In this document: piece after piece, positions 16,703-28,689 of the stretch | How the letters are laid out: every line of letters starts with the position of its first letter | Position numbering within the stretch: the stretch's first letter is position 1 | The notes under the pieces: model-generated | Told to the model about the DNA's origin: nothing | Database searches by the model: none | Seen by the model: only the letters and a program-made list of their open reading frames with translations | Program-made: the position numbers and the translations under genes | Assembly: GCA_963691815.1 (NCBI GenBank) | Contig: OY829648.1 | Location: 11,427,746-11,491,745 of the forward strand | Source of the DNA: Echiichthys vipera | Taxonomy: Eukaryota > Chordata > Actinopteri > Perciformes > Trachinidae | Reading direction: 5' to 3' | DNA length: 64,000 bases

Positions 16703-17817
16703 GAGTAGCTCTAACCCATAAATTGTTTCATTTTATTATCTTGTGTTACCTTTCCTAGTGGGCTCCAAACCATGCTTGTGATAGTTTTAGCTTATGGCTC
16801 AATTGTTTGATATTTCTGTAAAGATTTTATTCATTTACAAAGTTGACATGAGTCACTCTGTGTACCCTAAAACATTATTATAGCAGAAATGATTAGAAAT
16901 GACAAAATATCATGTACATAATCATGCATAAATGAATGTTCTCAAAATCTTATAGCAATTAAGCCTCTTGAATTCATTAATCCTAGGATTTATCAGGTAC
17001 CTGTATTAGTCAAATATTTTTATTGGTCTCTTCACTGAGGTGTGAAATGCGTGATAAATCTAAAAAATATCTATGGTCGATGACATGCCCAAGATCATAT
17101 CAGTTTCTACATATCATACATTTTATTTTGAGATTCAATTAATTATGTGGTGTTGCTCCAGAGCTTCAGTCTGTGTGTCATTATCCGCTAAGAGATATAA
17201 GCCTAACATACAGAGGTCCATGCTGCCACCTGGGTATCAGACCATGGAAAGGAACCAATTTGTTGTGAGTCATCTGCATAACTAAAGCCATGTGAGTAAA
17301 TAACAGAGCCCAGTGACTTGGTGCACAGAGAGAAGACAATGGGGCCAGGAACACAGCCCTGAGGGACCCGAGTAGTGAGGTTCCATTACAAGGCTCAGAC
17401 ACAAATCCTCTCCAAGTCACAATGTAAGTGTGGTCCTTGCTGTAGGATGAGAACAGGGAGAGTGCCTAGCATGAGACTTCCAGTTCCTGGATGAACAGAC
17501 CAAGAGAACAAAAGGGTAAGATTTTTTCCCCACCTTGTCATTAAACACTGCCCCATACTTGGACAAAAAACCAGAAGCCCAACAGACTATCACAGGATAT
17601 TTGCATTCAATATTGAAGTTGAAATGTTTTTTCTTCTAATATAGATGTAAAGAGGTATCTCTTTTTTTGCAATAAATGGAGGTACAAGTACAATTAATCT
17701 GCTTATAGTATGCATTATGCATTAAAAGCAATGTTGTGGGTCAAGTTTTTCGATTCATCTTATATTGAATTGAATAGATTAAACTTTCTCTTATTGAGTT
17801 GTAATAGTTGTTTAAGG
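16703..17817. other. Spacer between CYP2 copies 3 and 4
   Basis: Apart from a decayed LINE reverse transcriptase fragment (about 17070-17480) I see no gene. Short frames here lack family features. Confidence 0.55.
17070..17480 (-). mobile_element. Decayed LINE reverse transcriptase fragment
   Basis: On the minus strand, bases 17371-17335 encode RVPQGCVPGPIV, matching the R-x-P-Q-G-x-V-x-G-P motif of non-LTR reverse transcriptases. Bases 17280-17269 encode the catalytic YADD box, preceded by SHGFS as in Rex1/L2/CR1-type elements. The frame is degraded. The clade is a guess. Confidence 0.7.
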
Positions 17818-17868
17818 CTCGCTGATCAACATATTTCAATGCCCCTTGTTCACATAGGGCAGAGTCCA
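17818..17868 (+). promoter_or_regulatory. Diverged HNF1-like/HNF4-like module, CYP2 copy 4
   Basis: CTCGCTGATCAAC at 17818-17830 and CAGAGTCCA at 17860-17868 occupy the positions of the module in the other copies. Each site has extra mismatches, and the distance to the ATG grows to 166 bp. If the sites matter, this copy should respond more weakly. Confidence 0.4.
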
Positions 17869-18033
17869 GTGCAAGGGAGGCTTTTCCTTTTGTTGAAGAC
17901 AGCCAATAACATCAAGCTTCCCTTTCACAGGAAAGAGATGAGTGATATTATTGACTCCTGGCAACACCAGACTTTGTCTCACAGAAGAAGCAAGGAAGAC
18001 ACAGTTACACAGGCTTAGGAAGTTGTTCGCAGC

Positions 18034-21000
18034 ATGGATTCAATCTTTTCTGTAATTGGATCCTATGTTGACTGGGATGTCAGAAGTCTGCTGCTCTTCA
18101 CTGCAGTTTTCATCATCACTGCTGATTATGTTAAGAACCGTCGACCGGAGAACTTCCCTCCAGGACCCTGGGCATTTCCTACTGTGGGCAACATATTCAC
18201 TCTGGATTACAGCAGGAACCATGAATTTATGACACAGGTATGTCAACAGATGTCATTTAATGTACTCAAAATGCAGTATGTTAACTGATAAGGCTCTTTG
18301 TGTCATCTGTTATGACTCTTCCACTCACAGTTAGTAGGGAAATATGGAGATGTGTACAGCCTGCGAATGGGACAGGCATGGGTGGTGGTGTTGAACAGGT
18401 TTGAGGTTCTGAAAGAAGCTTTGGTAAATCAGAAAGACAGCGTAGCAGACCGCCCTGTCCTCAATCTGGTGCAAGACATAACTCATGGACTAGGTAAGAT
18501 CTCTGTCAACCCACTGCTATTGTGACTCCTATGACAAGAAAGCATTGTTGAATAAATACACTGTGATACATTGCTATCCCCTAATCAGTGTTATAGTTTG
18601 ATGATACTTCAAATTATATGTTTTTAAAACTCTAAAAAATGTATTAAACCAATAAAACTTTTGTAGAAGAAGGACTGATAATATTGAATGTGTCAAAGAA
18701 TATTCCTTTATTTTTCCCAATTTTTATCATCTTCATTTCATCTGCTTTTGATGTATTTCCCATCAGGGTTATTTTTCAGTAGTGGCCCCGCATGGAAGCA
18801 GCAGAGGCGTTTTGCACTTTCAACCCTCAGAAATTTTGGACTTGGCAAGAAGTCAGTTGAACCTGTCATCTTGGATGAATTTACATATTGTGCAAAAGTC
18901 TTCAATAGCTATGAAGGTAAATAGTAAACGCATTAAGAACGATAAAAAATTACAAGTACACAATTAGCATCCAATTTTCTGTTTAACTGATTAGGTAAAC
19001 CATTCAATCCACACCTTATCGTGAACAACGCTGTCTCCAACGTCATATGCTCCCTGGTTTTTGGGCATCGCTTTGAGTACAGCAATGAGAAGTTCCTGAA
19101 ACTGATGAGGTGGTTTGGTGAAGGTCTCGAAATTCAAGCCTCCATTTGGGCACAGGTACAGCATTTTTAAACTATTGATGAAATCTTAATACTGTTTACC
19201 ATTGTTGTGCAACACATTCCTATTTTTTATTTATCATTCATGCCAGTGGCATTTAGACGCAGGTTTATAATATGTAGCACACAAAGCTCAAGATGGAAAA
19301 TGTTTGAGGCGCACAAGAGGAGATTTGAAAATTGGATTTCAATATTTGCTTTCGATTGTCACAGACAGAAAGTCACTGAAATGCCTCATCAATGTATTCT
19401 TGTTACATTCTGCTTTACTCATCAGCTTTACAACGCATTCCCTCTGCTGATGAGACGTTTACCAGGGCCACATCAGAGAGTTCAGCACATGTGGAAGGAT
19501 GCAAAGGACTTCATCAGAGAAGAGCTTAAGGAGCACAAACAGAACTGGGATCCCTCAGACCAAGGAGACTACATCGACTGCTACCTGAATGAGATTCAGA
19601 TGGTGAGTGGCACTAAATGCAGCTTTGGTTCTTTTATCCTGTGTTGATGCTCAGTGTCCAGTTCCTGTGAATATCATATCTGCTAGTTGTGTACCTGCTA
19701 CTACATCCAGATCAATCAATATGCTGTCCTGGAGTGACAGTTCATTGTGACAACACTCCGTGTTGGCATGCGCTGTAAAGTGCAAAGGCCTGATGTGAAC
19801 TTTTCTCATGGCCTCTACCTTACAGCCCTTGCTGTAGACACCGCTTTAATGTAATAATAATGCTTTATTTTTGGATAGTGCACATTAATGAACATCGATA
19901 ATTACATATCTCTGTAAACATGCCGGATTTTAGCAAAGCTGCTAATTTGCATCCGTAGTCCCTATTTAATAATTATTTTTTTTTTAAATCAGCATTTTAG
20001 ATATTTGTTAAGGTACAAGTTCCAGATGGAAAGTTTGTCTCTTGTCTGTAGTAACCACACCGCATTCTTTAACACATGCATGTTTGTGTATATATTTGTA
20101 GGGTAAGGCACATGCTGATGATGCTTTTCATGAAGAAAACCTGGTTATGTGTGTCTTGGATCTGCTTGTGGCTGGCTCTGAGACCACATCCGCCACCCTG
20201 CGCTGGGCTTTCCTCTACATGGCAAAGTACCCTGAAATCCAGGGTAAGAAACACTGACCAAGCCAATAAAGCTCTTAGTTTTTCCTCAGTAATGGGCAAA
20301 TATGTGATACCTAAAGAAATTAATAAGTTGTAATTTTGTAAGGGTAAAGCCAGTACCAGTGTGTTCAGTTCTCGCCTGTCGACCTTGTAATGCTGGTGGC
20401 ACACAAAGTCAGAGTTAAGTAAAAGTTTGTGTTGGCTTATTTCCAAAAACAGGCAAGAGTCAAAAGATCAATCTGAAAAGGCAAACTACATGATTCACTC
20501 GCGGTGGTTTCAGAAACACAAGAAATACTTTCAAAATAATTAATTATTGAATATTTGTTCATTTATAATAATATAAAGCTTTAGAGATACAAATATGACC
20601 AAAATTAGTTATCAGCTCAGAGGTTGTGGACAAAGCCAGTGAATGAGGACACAGTTCTGCTTATAGCTGAGTAAGCGGTCCTTCAATGGGACGGATTCTG
20701 TTCACACTATTAAATTAATATACCCAAATCTGCCCAACACCCCCTCCGAATGTGCTCTGAGTGATCCGATCTCAATGTATCTATAATGCATACGGAGTGC
20801 ATTTACACCTGTACTTGATGATCTGATCATTCAGGATGGATTTAAAAACAGATTATCTTAGATTGACTTTTACTAAAGAATTAGAACAAGAATTAAGCTA
20901 AGAGAAAGGGCCGGGTTGATCGCATTGCTGTGGATGATGTCATATTTCATGAAACTGTAATTGGCTGTTTTGGGTGTGTCAGTGATACGCCCAAATTTGT

Positions 21001-22767
21001 AGAATATACAACAACAGTAAAACACAGTACAGCGCCATACGATACGATACAACACAATAATAAAATTAATGAATAGAGCTCTCTCTTAATTCAATAGGAA
21101 GATTTTCCAGTAGTGCATGGTTCTGAATGAGAAGACTGTTTTCCTAGACTTGCAACGTCTGTTATAACACAGCCCCCTTTTTTGACTGCTTAATTGTTGC
21201 ATATAAACTTAAATCTGTCTATTCATTGCTAATGCTGCATTGTGCTTCATCTCTCCATGAAGCTTTTGCAGGCTGTTGATGAAATACTGTTTCAACTTCT
21301 GTCTGTTCCCCTCCTGTTGCACAGCAAAGGTCCAGGCTGAGATTGAGAGAGTGCTTGGACAGTCTAGACAACCGTCCATGGAAGATCGCACAAACCTGCC
21401 CTACACTGACGCTGTCATACACGAGGTTCAGAGGATGGGCAACGTAGTCCCTCTCAGTCTGCCTCATTTTACCAGCAGAGACATCCAGCTGGGAGGCTAC
21501 ACAATCCCAAAGGTCAGTTGTTGTTGTTGTTGTTGTTGTTGTTGTATGCTGTTTTTGTATCACATACATTACCATGCTGTGCCTATATGAATTGTCTTCC
21601 TGATACCAATCACCAGGGAGTTACAATAATCCCCAATCTGACATCGGTGCTGTTCGACAAGAATGAGTGGGAGACGCCCAACACCTTTAACCCACGACAC
21701 TTTCTGAATGAGGAGGGCAACTTTGTGAAGCCACCTGCTTTCATCCCTTTCTCTGCTGGTGAGGAGCAACAAAAACTCCGGTTTTATTAGGCCATCTTTC
21801 CGCGGCGTGGTACTGGCTCGACTCAACTCGACTCAACTCGGCTATTGCTTTATGGTAGCTTTGTGTATTTTGGCCATTTTTGTATTTTCAAACATCATAA
21901 AAGTATTCCTCATAGAAACCGCTGAGAGGGAATCTTGTGTTATGGATGTAATTTTCATTCAGTCAGTAGTGGTTGTTTTTTTCCTGTGTTCCTGCTATTA
22001 CCGACTCTCTGGAGCTCAATGTGCCGCTGTATTCATCTGGAAAACAGGTAGCGTTGATGGCACAGAGGTCCACCGGACAGTAACGTTATTTTTAATTTCA
22101 TAAAATGTAGTCACCCCCCCAAATTCATAAATATCTAGGTTATTACCACAGACATTCCTGTTCTTACGTCACATTTAAAAGCCAGCAAGCTTGCGGGGCG
22201 GTAAAATAAACACATTTCATTTCTTTTAAAATCTTCCCAATAAATGTCCCGTTGTTTTGTGATTTAAATGTTTTACAAAGCAGCTACATCAGGAAATATG
22301 TTTTCCATCAGCAGTAAGTACCAGGTACTATCCATAACTTCTGCAGATGGAAAGACAAGAAAGAGCGAGGCAAGTCATGTCGAGCCATACCGTGCAGTGG
22401 GAAAGCGCTGCGAGTGTCTTTAACTGTTTATACAGGAACCTTGAGCCTGTCCCAGCATGCACTGCGACCCTATTGTGTTCCTCGCCTAATGATCGCAGAT
22501 TGGACAAGATAGAAGTCATCATGACTACTACATTAATGGTGTGTCAAAGAAATTTTCAGTTTGTATCAGTTTTTTCCTATCTCAGGTAAGCGGTTGTGTC
22601 CCGGGGAGAGCCTGGCCAAGATGGAGCTTTTCCTCTTCTTCACCTCCTTCATGCAGCACTTCACCTTCTCCATGCCTGCTGGGGTGGAGCCTGTGATGGA
22701 CTATCGCTTTGGCGTTCTTCTGACACCGTGTCAATATGAAATTTGCACTACTTCACGCTTAGAGTAG
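18034..22767 (+). CDS. Cytochrome P450 family 2, CYP2J-like (copy 4), intact
   Basis: A 502-residue P450 in nine exons: 18034-18237, 18331-18493, 18767-18916, 18995-19155, 19426-19602, 20102-20243, 21325-21512, 21617-21758, 22586-22767. It keeps PPGP, AGSETT in helix I, ExxR and FSAGKRLCPG (ligand Cys 447). Three things are unusual. The ancestral TAA after the SR terminus has become TTA, adding Leu-Glu before the next TAG. Exon 6 begins GKAHADDAFHEEN, unlike NEGKADNTFDEEN in copies 1 and 3 and closer to the last gene of the array. Intron 8 carries an hAT-like insertion. AATAAA lies at 22916-22921. Function is inferred from the family: an ER monooxygenase of fatty acids or xenobiotics. The exon 6 acceptor (TTTGTAG before 20102) was chosen because it keeps the family exon length of 142 bp. 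Confidence 0.94.
21516..21544. repeat. (GTT)n microsatellite in intron 7 of CYP2 copy 4
   Basis: About nine TTG/GTT units directly follow the exon 7 donor. Copies 1 and 3 have only two units here and the last gene (about 27876-27891) about five, so the tract length varies between paralogues. Confidence 0.95.
21792..22408. mobile_element. hAT-like non-autonomous element in intron 8
   Basis: The left end (CTTTCCGCGGCGTGGTACTGG, then repeated CTCGACTCAA) and the right end (CGAGCCATACCGTGCAGTGGGAAAG) are imperfect inverted repeats, with a TACCAGGTACTA palindrome near 22319-22330 inside. Introns 8 of copies 1 and 3 lack this block but align on both sides, giving an empty site. The layout matches a common fish hAT-type MITE. 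I could not fix a target duplication. Confidence 0.65.
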
Positions 22768-25137
22768 CTCTAACACAGGCACCTGGTTATGTTTTAAAGT
22801 GAGGACTCTAATTTGGAAAGATACAGTAATTGGCAGGAATATGGGTGTCTTCCAACCAGTAGAAGTAGATTTGATCAGTATGGGAAACAGTATAATCCCA
22901 CCTTTAGCTAGCTTAAATAAAAGCTTAAATAATGTCACCACTTGTGATTATGTAACTGTGAAATTGTTTAGTGACTATACATCATATGAATAATTGGCTT
23001 TAATAATAGATGGCATGGGGTCCAATGCAGATATCTCTTTCAGGCCGCAGAACTGTGAAATAGTTTCTTTGCACTTTTTTGCTCATTTATTTGATATTTT
23101 TGTAGATCACGATTTTATATTTTTAATTGGCTGCTGTTTCCCAAATGGCCCCAAAAAGCATCATGTCTGAACAGAAATATTCTTGTACAATTTATATCAC
23201 CACATTTAAGGCCCACAGTTGGATGAATCAAACACAATTTGTCACTGAATCCAGTTTTTAACTTCTTTTTTTTTTTACTCTAGCGGTGTTTGATTTTATC
23301 TGAGCATACGATGTTCAGCTCTGTATCTTGTGACGGATTCCTATTTTGTGATACAAATATAAAGAAGGTTATTGCCTGTCCGTATGCTACTGAGAAATCA
23401 TATGATATGAATGTGACTAATGATAGTCCTTTACCTTGTACGTCAGCCATCCAAACGCTGATTATGTGTTCATGTTAAAAGGATTATGGCCCTTGGCTCT
23501 GGGTCTGTCTCCAGCAGCCTGTGTTTGTGTGCACGGAGCCCAGTCCTTTTCTGCAGAAAATGCTTTGAGAAATAAAACCACAGAGAAAAGCCAAGACTTG
23601 CTTGTGTCTAATCTTTGTTGACAGATTTTTCCCATTACCATGGCACCCCAGTCTGAGACCTGTGGGGTTGTCTTAAGAGGCTGTAACAGGGTCTAGCTTC
23701 AAGTTAGAGTTGGTATCATAAAAAATTATCAGTACCAACCACCTCATGCTACCTTGTCTGGAAGGATGCAAAATATCACTCGGAAGTTAGACAAAAAAAA
23801 CTGGATTGTCCATTTTCAAAGGGGTCCCTTGTCCTCTGACCTCAAGATATCTGAATGAAATGGGTTCTTTTGGTACCCATAAGTCTCCCCTTTACAGACA
23901 TGCACACTATATGATAATCCAGACAGTTTGACTCAAGCAGAACAATTGTAATATGTCTGCATACTGTAGTCCATAAACAGTGTTGAATGTCACTGAATTG
24001 GGTTTGTCTGGAAAGCCAAAACTCTTGTGGATTCAATGAGCCCGATTGTATTCATGTTAGTCCCCATTGCCATTTCATTGTAGTGAGAGCATTTTTTTTG
24101 TCTAAACTGACCTGTGGTGACATCTAGGATAACCACAGTCTCATGAAACTTTACAACCACAAACCAGACCTGGGGCATTCAACAAACATCTTCACTCTAG
24201 ATTTGAGTGAGCTCTCTACAGCCTCTGAATGACAAATGGTCAGTGGGCCCGCCAGTGAGTCGGAACATTCAAAGTTTAATGTTATTCCTACGTGTAAACT
24301 GCATGCCAGCCATGCATAAATCAGTGCCCAACTATGGCCCCCCCAGTGGAAGGGATTTTAGGGATGAGTGAGAAAACTAGGGAATGCAGGGCGCTCTTTA
24401 GTTTTCTTAAAGAGTCAGGGTTAGATCATAAAATAAAGGGGTTTTTTTGTTTTGTTTTTTGTGTAGTTCTGTTTTAAAATCTAAGAATGTAACCCGAAGT
24501 ATATGAAGCCCGGTGTTACACACTCAGGTATGGTGTGTGAATGTTTCTGTAATGTTTCGGGTGTTAACAATGGTGACTGGTGTAGATGAGAGAGACTCTT
24601 TCCCTACTTTAGAAACGTGGAGACGCCAGTTTACGCACCTGCGCACGGTGATAATTGGGGCCACGTGAGAGAGAGTTGTTTATGATCTGCTACACAGTGA
24701 ATATTAAAATATTTAAAGCTGTTCATGAATATTTGATCTGTCTTACGGTACCTGTTCCTGGGACCTATAACATAAATAATATAATTATAGTAGACAAACA
24801 TGAACTCACCTGAGTAAATATAAAATAAACGACTATATAACGGTTACATAACACAACAGATAAGGATAGGTATTTGATAAAGGTCAACTCTAAAACCACC
24901 TCATGACTTAACACATTTAGTTGGAGTCACGGGGAAATTTGTTCTCAACTGCCCTTGAAAGTTTTTCTTTTATTTTGGAGACAGGAATGTGGGTTTCACC
25001 TGACAGTACAGAGTTAAGGGAAGAGGTGTAAGTATATAATTATCTCAACTGTCTCTGTTATAGGCTCGGAAGTGAATAACAAGGAATCAGAACCATTACA
25101 GGTATATAAGTGGGTCGAGGGGCAGCAGGGTGTGAGG
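22768..25137. other. Spacer between CYP2 copy 4 and the last CYP2 gene
   Basis: Holds the copy 4 poly(A) signal (22916-22921). A segment at about 23500-23640 has AATAAAACCACAGAG and a TTTGTTGACAGATTTTTCCC-like end, resembling the end of an LTR or other repeat. No coding exon was recognised. The HNF1/HNF4 module of the other copies was not seen before 25138. Confidence 0.5.
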
Positions 25138-28100
25138 ATGGATCGACTCTCCGGTGTGTCTGTTTCATCTGTGTGGGTGTGGGTGGACGGACGCAGCCTG
25201 CTCCTCTTCACTCTGGTCCTCCTGATCACAGCAGAGTATTTAAAGACCCTCCGGCCCAGAAACTTTCCTCCAGGACCCCGGACTTTTCCTTTAGTGGGGA
25301 ACCTTTTCTCCCTCGACTCCAATAATGTCACTGGAGACATGACAAAGGTAGGACTGAGATATTGCATCAGTTTATCTTCAGATGAGAGGGAAATAATGGT
25401 CATTAACCTCGGGGACCCCATCAGTGGTTGAAAAAATGTCCTACTCAGATTTTCTGTTTGAATAAAAGTAGCCTACCTACACAAAAGCTAAACAATAACC
25501 TACTTCATTACAATTCAAACATTTATATTTTTTCAGACAACTCAAAGTAACACTTGCGTATTTGCTTTTCATCTCACTTGTGTGCAGTTAGCAGAGAAAT
25601 ATGGGAACGTTTACAGCCTGAAAATGGGCCCCTCATGGACGGTGGTGTTGAATGGCCTCAGCACACTACAAGAGGGTCTCACCAATGGAGATTTACTGTC
25701 TGACCGCCCAACATTTCCACTCCGTACTGATGTGCTCCCCAATCTAGGTAATGACTTATTTATAACCATCTATAGACTAAAGATCACAAACTCTGCAGCA
25801 ATTTACAACGTGTTTTACTCACTTTGTATGAGGAATAACAACAATATTATTTTGCACAGGTGGAAGTGTTGAAAATAGGAAAATAGGATATTTGTGATCT
25901 GAAGCCAGAAATGTCATGAAAAAAGAAAAATGTATATTTTTGTATGGGTTTAACCAGTGACTTGAATTTGATGTTCTAGTGTTGCTAATGAGCCAGAGTT
26001 TAGGCCAGCACCATATTCAAGTGTTAACATGATTTGCATCTTCATGACAAAAGTGTAGTTTACAGGAGTCGAGTATTTCTGTAGAGCTTTGTTAGATTTA
26101 TTATAAAATGACTTCAACATATTTTATTGTTTTGTTCTCATTTGTATCACAAGCTGTATTTCTGAGATGATTCCTAATCTAAAGCATTTTTTTCTTATCA
26201 GGTGTTGTTTTTACTAATGGATATATGTGGAAGCAGCAGAGGAGATTTGCCATTGTCACCCTGAAATACTTTGGAGTCGGCAAGAAATCCCTTGAATTTG
26301 CGATACTGGATGAATTTATTTGTATGTCCAAAGAAATCGGCAATCACAAAGGTAAAGAATCTAGTCCACACATCTCTAAACGTGACCGTAATCTGAAGTG
26401 AAATAAGTCAAGCTTCTGACTACACTTTTCAACTCCATATGTTTAACATGTGATCAACTGTAGGCAAACCCTTCAGCCCAAATTTAATCTTGAAGAACGC
26501 TGTCTCCAACATCATCTCCTCCCTGATTTTTGGACATCGCTTTGAGTACAATGATGAGAAGTTCCTGAAATTGATGAAGTTGTTTGACAAAGGGTCCCAG
26601 CTTGAAGGCTCCATATGGGCACAGGTACTGCATATTTAAGCTATTAATAAAAGCATCATACTTTGTTGTTCCTGTGCAATTTATGCATCTGAGTACTCTT
26701 TTATCAGAGTCAGTGTTCATTCATATTTAGATGTTACACATTAAGTATTTTGCTTTTTGCTGTTGTCTTATTAAAATCCTTCTCATGGATATCAACAGGT
26801 GTACAACACAGTTCCTATGCTGATGAGGCGTCTGCCAGGGCCACACCGTACCCTTCAAAAGATTTATGGTGAAATAATGGACTTGATTAAAATAGAAATC
26901 ACTAAGCACAAGGAAGACCGGGACCCGTGTGAGCCCAGAGACTTCATAGACTCTTACCTGAATGAGATTGAGAAGGTGGGTGAACAAACTACTAAGAAAA
27001 ATTAAACAGCAACTATTTTGATCATCGATTCATTCAGCTCAGTCCATAGGTAACTGGGCTGGGAACCGGAGGGTTGCTGGTTTGAGTCCCTGTGTGGACC
27101 ATGAATGGAGTGTGGACTGGTGGCTGGAGAGGTGCCAGTTCATCTCCTGGGCACTGCCGAGGTGCTGTTGAGCAAGGTACCGAACCCCCAACTGCTCGGG
27201 GCGCCGGTCACTGGCAGCCCCCTCGCTCCATTGGTTGCATGAAATTAGGTCCTGTGTGTGTAAAATGAAAAAGAATAGTGAGTGAAAATTGAATTTCCCC
27301 ATTCGCGGGACTAATAAAGGAATTCTTCTTAAGACTTTTTCAGGCAAAATAAACATCAGTTCCAGCTTCTCAGTTGAAACATTAACATCAATAGCTATAT
27401 GTGTGTGTTTTTAAAAAGGTTCAGCATGGGGACAAGAGGGATGATGAAGCAGATGCTGGTTTTCATGAAGACAATCTGGCAATGTGTTCGTTTGATCTCT
27501 TTGGGGCTGGCACAGACACCATATCCACCACCCTGCTGTGGGCTCTGCTCTACATGGCAAAGTACAACGAGATTCAAGGTAGGAGCTCACAGATGTGCAC
27601 AGTAAATCATTTGAAGTTTGACTGGCAGAAACAAAAGTCTCAGAGTCTAATTTATTGTTCCTTCATCTACTGTCCTGCTGCACAGAAAAGGTCCAGGCTG
27701 AGATTGAGAGAGTGATTGGACAGTCCAGACAGCCGTCCATGGAAGATCGTGCAAACATGCCCTACACTGATGCTGTCATACACGAGGTCCAGAGGATCAG
27801 CAACATAGCTCCTATCAGTGTGCCTCATCTTACCAACAGAGACATCCAGCTGGGAGGCTACACAATCCCAAAGGTCAGTTGTTGTTGTTGTTATACGCTG
27901 TTTTTGTATCACATACATTGTGCATGCTGTGCCTGTATGAATTTTCCTTCTGATACCAATCCCCAGGGAGTTACAATAATCCCCAATCTGACGTCGGTGC
28001 TGTTAGACAAGAATGAGTGGGAGACGCCCAACACCTTTAACCCAGGACACTTTCTGAACGAGGAGGGCAAGTTTGTGAAGCCACCTGCTTTCATCCCTTT

Positions 28101-28689
28101 CTCTGCTGGTAAGTACTGTTTAATAACATTTTTGACATAATCTCAATTTGACAGTTTGAAAAAAAATTATAAATCAAAATCAATGCTCTAGTTGTCCTCC
28201 CCAAGACCTATAAACATACTTCCCTGTGTAGTATCAGTGGTGTTGCCCTAAATGATTTGCTGTGACTAGAGAAAAATGGTGTTAATGGTCAACACATAGA
28301 ATGTGGGACAAGTGTTTGGCTCCAGGTATTGCTGCTTGCAGTGTTAATGAGGGGCATGCCCTTTGTCACAAATGTGACACAAAGCACGTTGATGATTCCT
28401 CAGCAATGCATCTGTCGAATGTGAAATAGATTGCTTTATCGTTGTTGTAGTCATAGTCCAGTTGATGTAATGGCATTTGTCTGATTAATTGTTGTGTGAT
28501 TTTACTGCAGGTAAGCGGATGTGTCTTGGGGAGAACCTGGCCAGGATGGAGCTCTTCCTCCTCTTCACCTCTTTCATGCAACGCTTCACCTTCTCTATGC
28601 CTCCAGGTGTGGAGGCTGTGCTGAAGCCCCGACCTGGCTTCATCCTTTCACCACACCCATATGAAATCTGTGCTATTTCACGTGAATAG
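25138..28689 (+). CDS. Cytochrome P450 family 2, divergent CYP2J-like gene (copy 5)
   Basis: A P450 of about 506 residues in nine exons: 25138-25347, 25588-25747, 26202-26351, 26464-26624, 26799-26975, 27425-27578, 27686-27873, 27967-28108, 28511-28689. Exons 1-6 and 9 differ clearly from copies 1-4, for example in the N-terminal anchor, helix I GAGTDT (314-318) and the C terminus ISRE. Exon 7, intron 7 and exon 8 are nearly identical to them. ExxR is at 371-374, and FSAGKRMCLG has its ligand Cys at 452. The start at 25138 gives the usual anchor; an in-frame ATG at 25072 would add 22 polar residues and is less likely. Exon 6 has tandem acceptors (27418 and 27424) differing by Val-Gln. Family function is ER monooxygenation of fatty acids or xenobiotics. 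It may belong to a different fish CYP2 subfamily from copies 1-4. Confidence 0.94.
27036..27330 (+). mobile_element. tRNA-derived SINE
   Basis: A tRNA-like head contains a B-box-like GGTTTGAGTCCC (about 27078-27090). A body of about 150 bp follows, then an A-rich 3' part ending GAATTTCCCC...GGGACTAATAAAGGAATTCTTCTT-like, the LINE-type tail common in fish SINEs. It lies in intron 5 of CYP2 copy 5. The family name is not assigned. Confidence 0.65.

Noticed and set aside
21759..22103. 114-codon frame starting at the end of exon 8 of CYP2 copy 4
   Set aside because: It runs from the exon into the inserted hAT-like element; the splice donor at 21759 and the downstream exon 9 show it is not translated as such.
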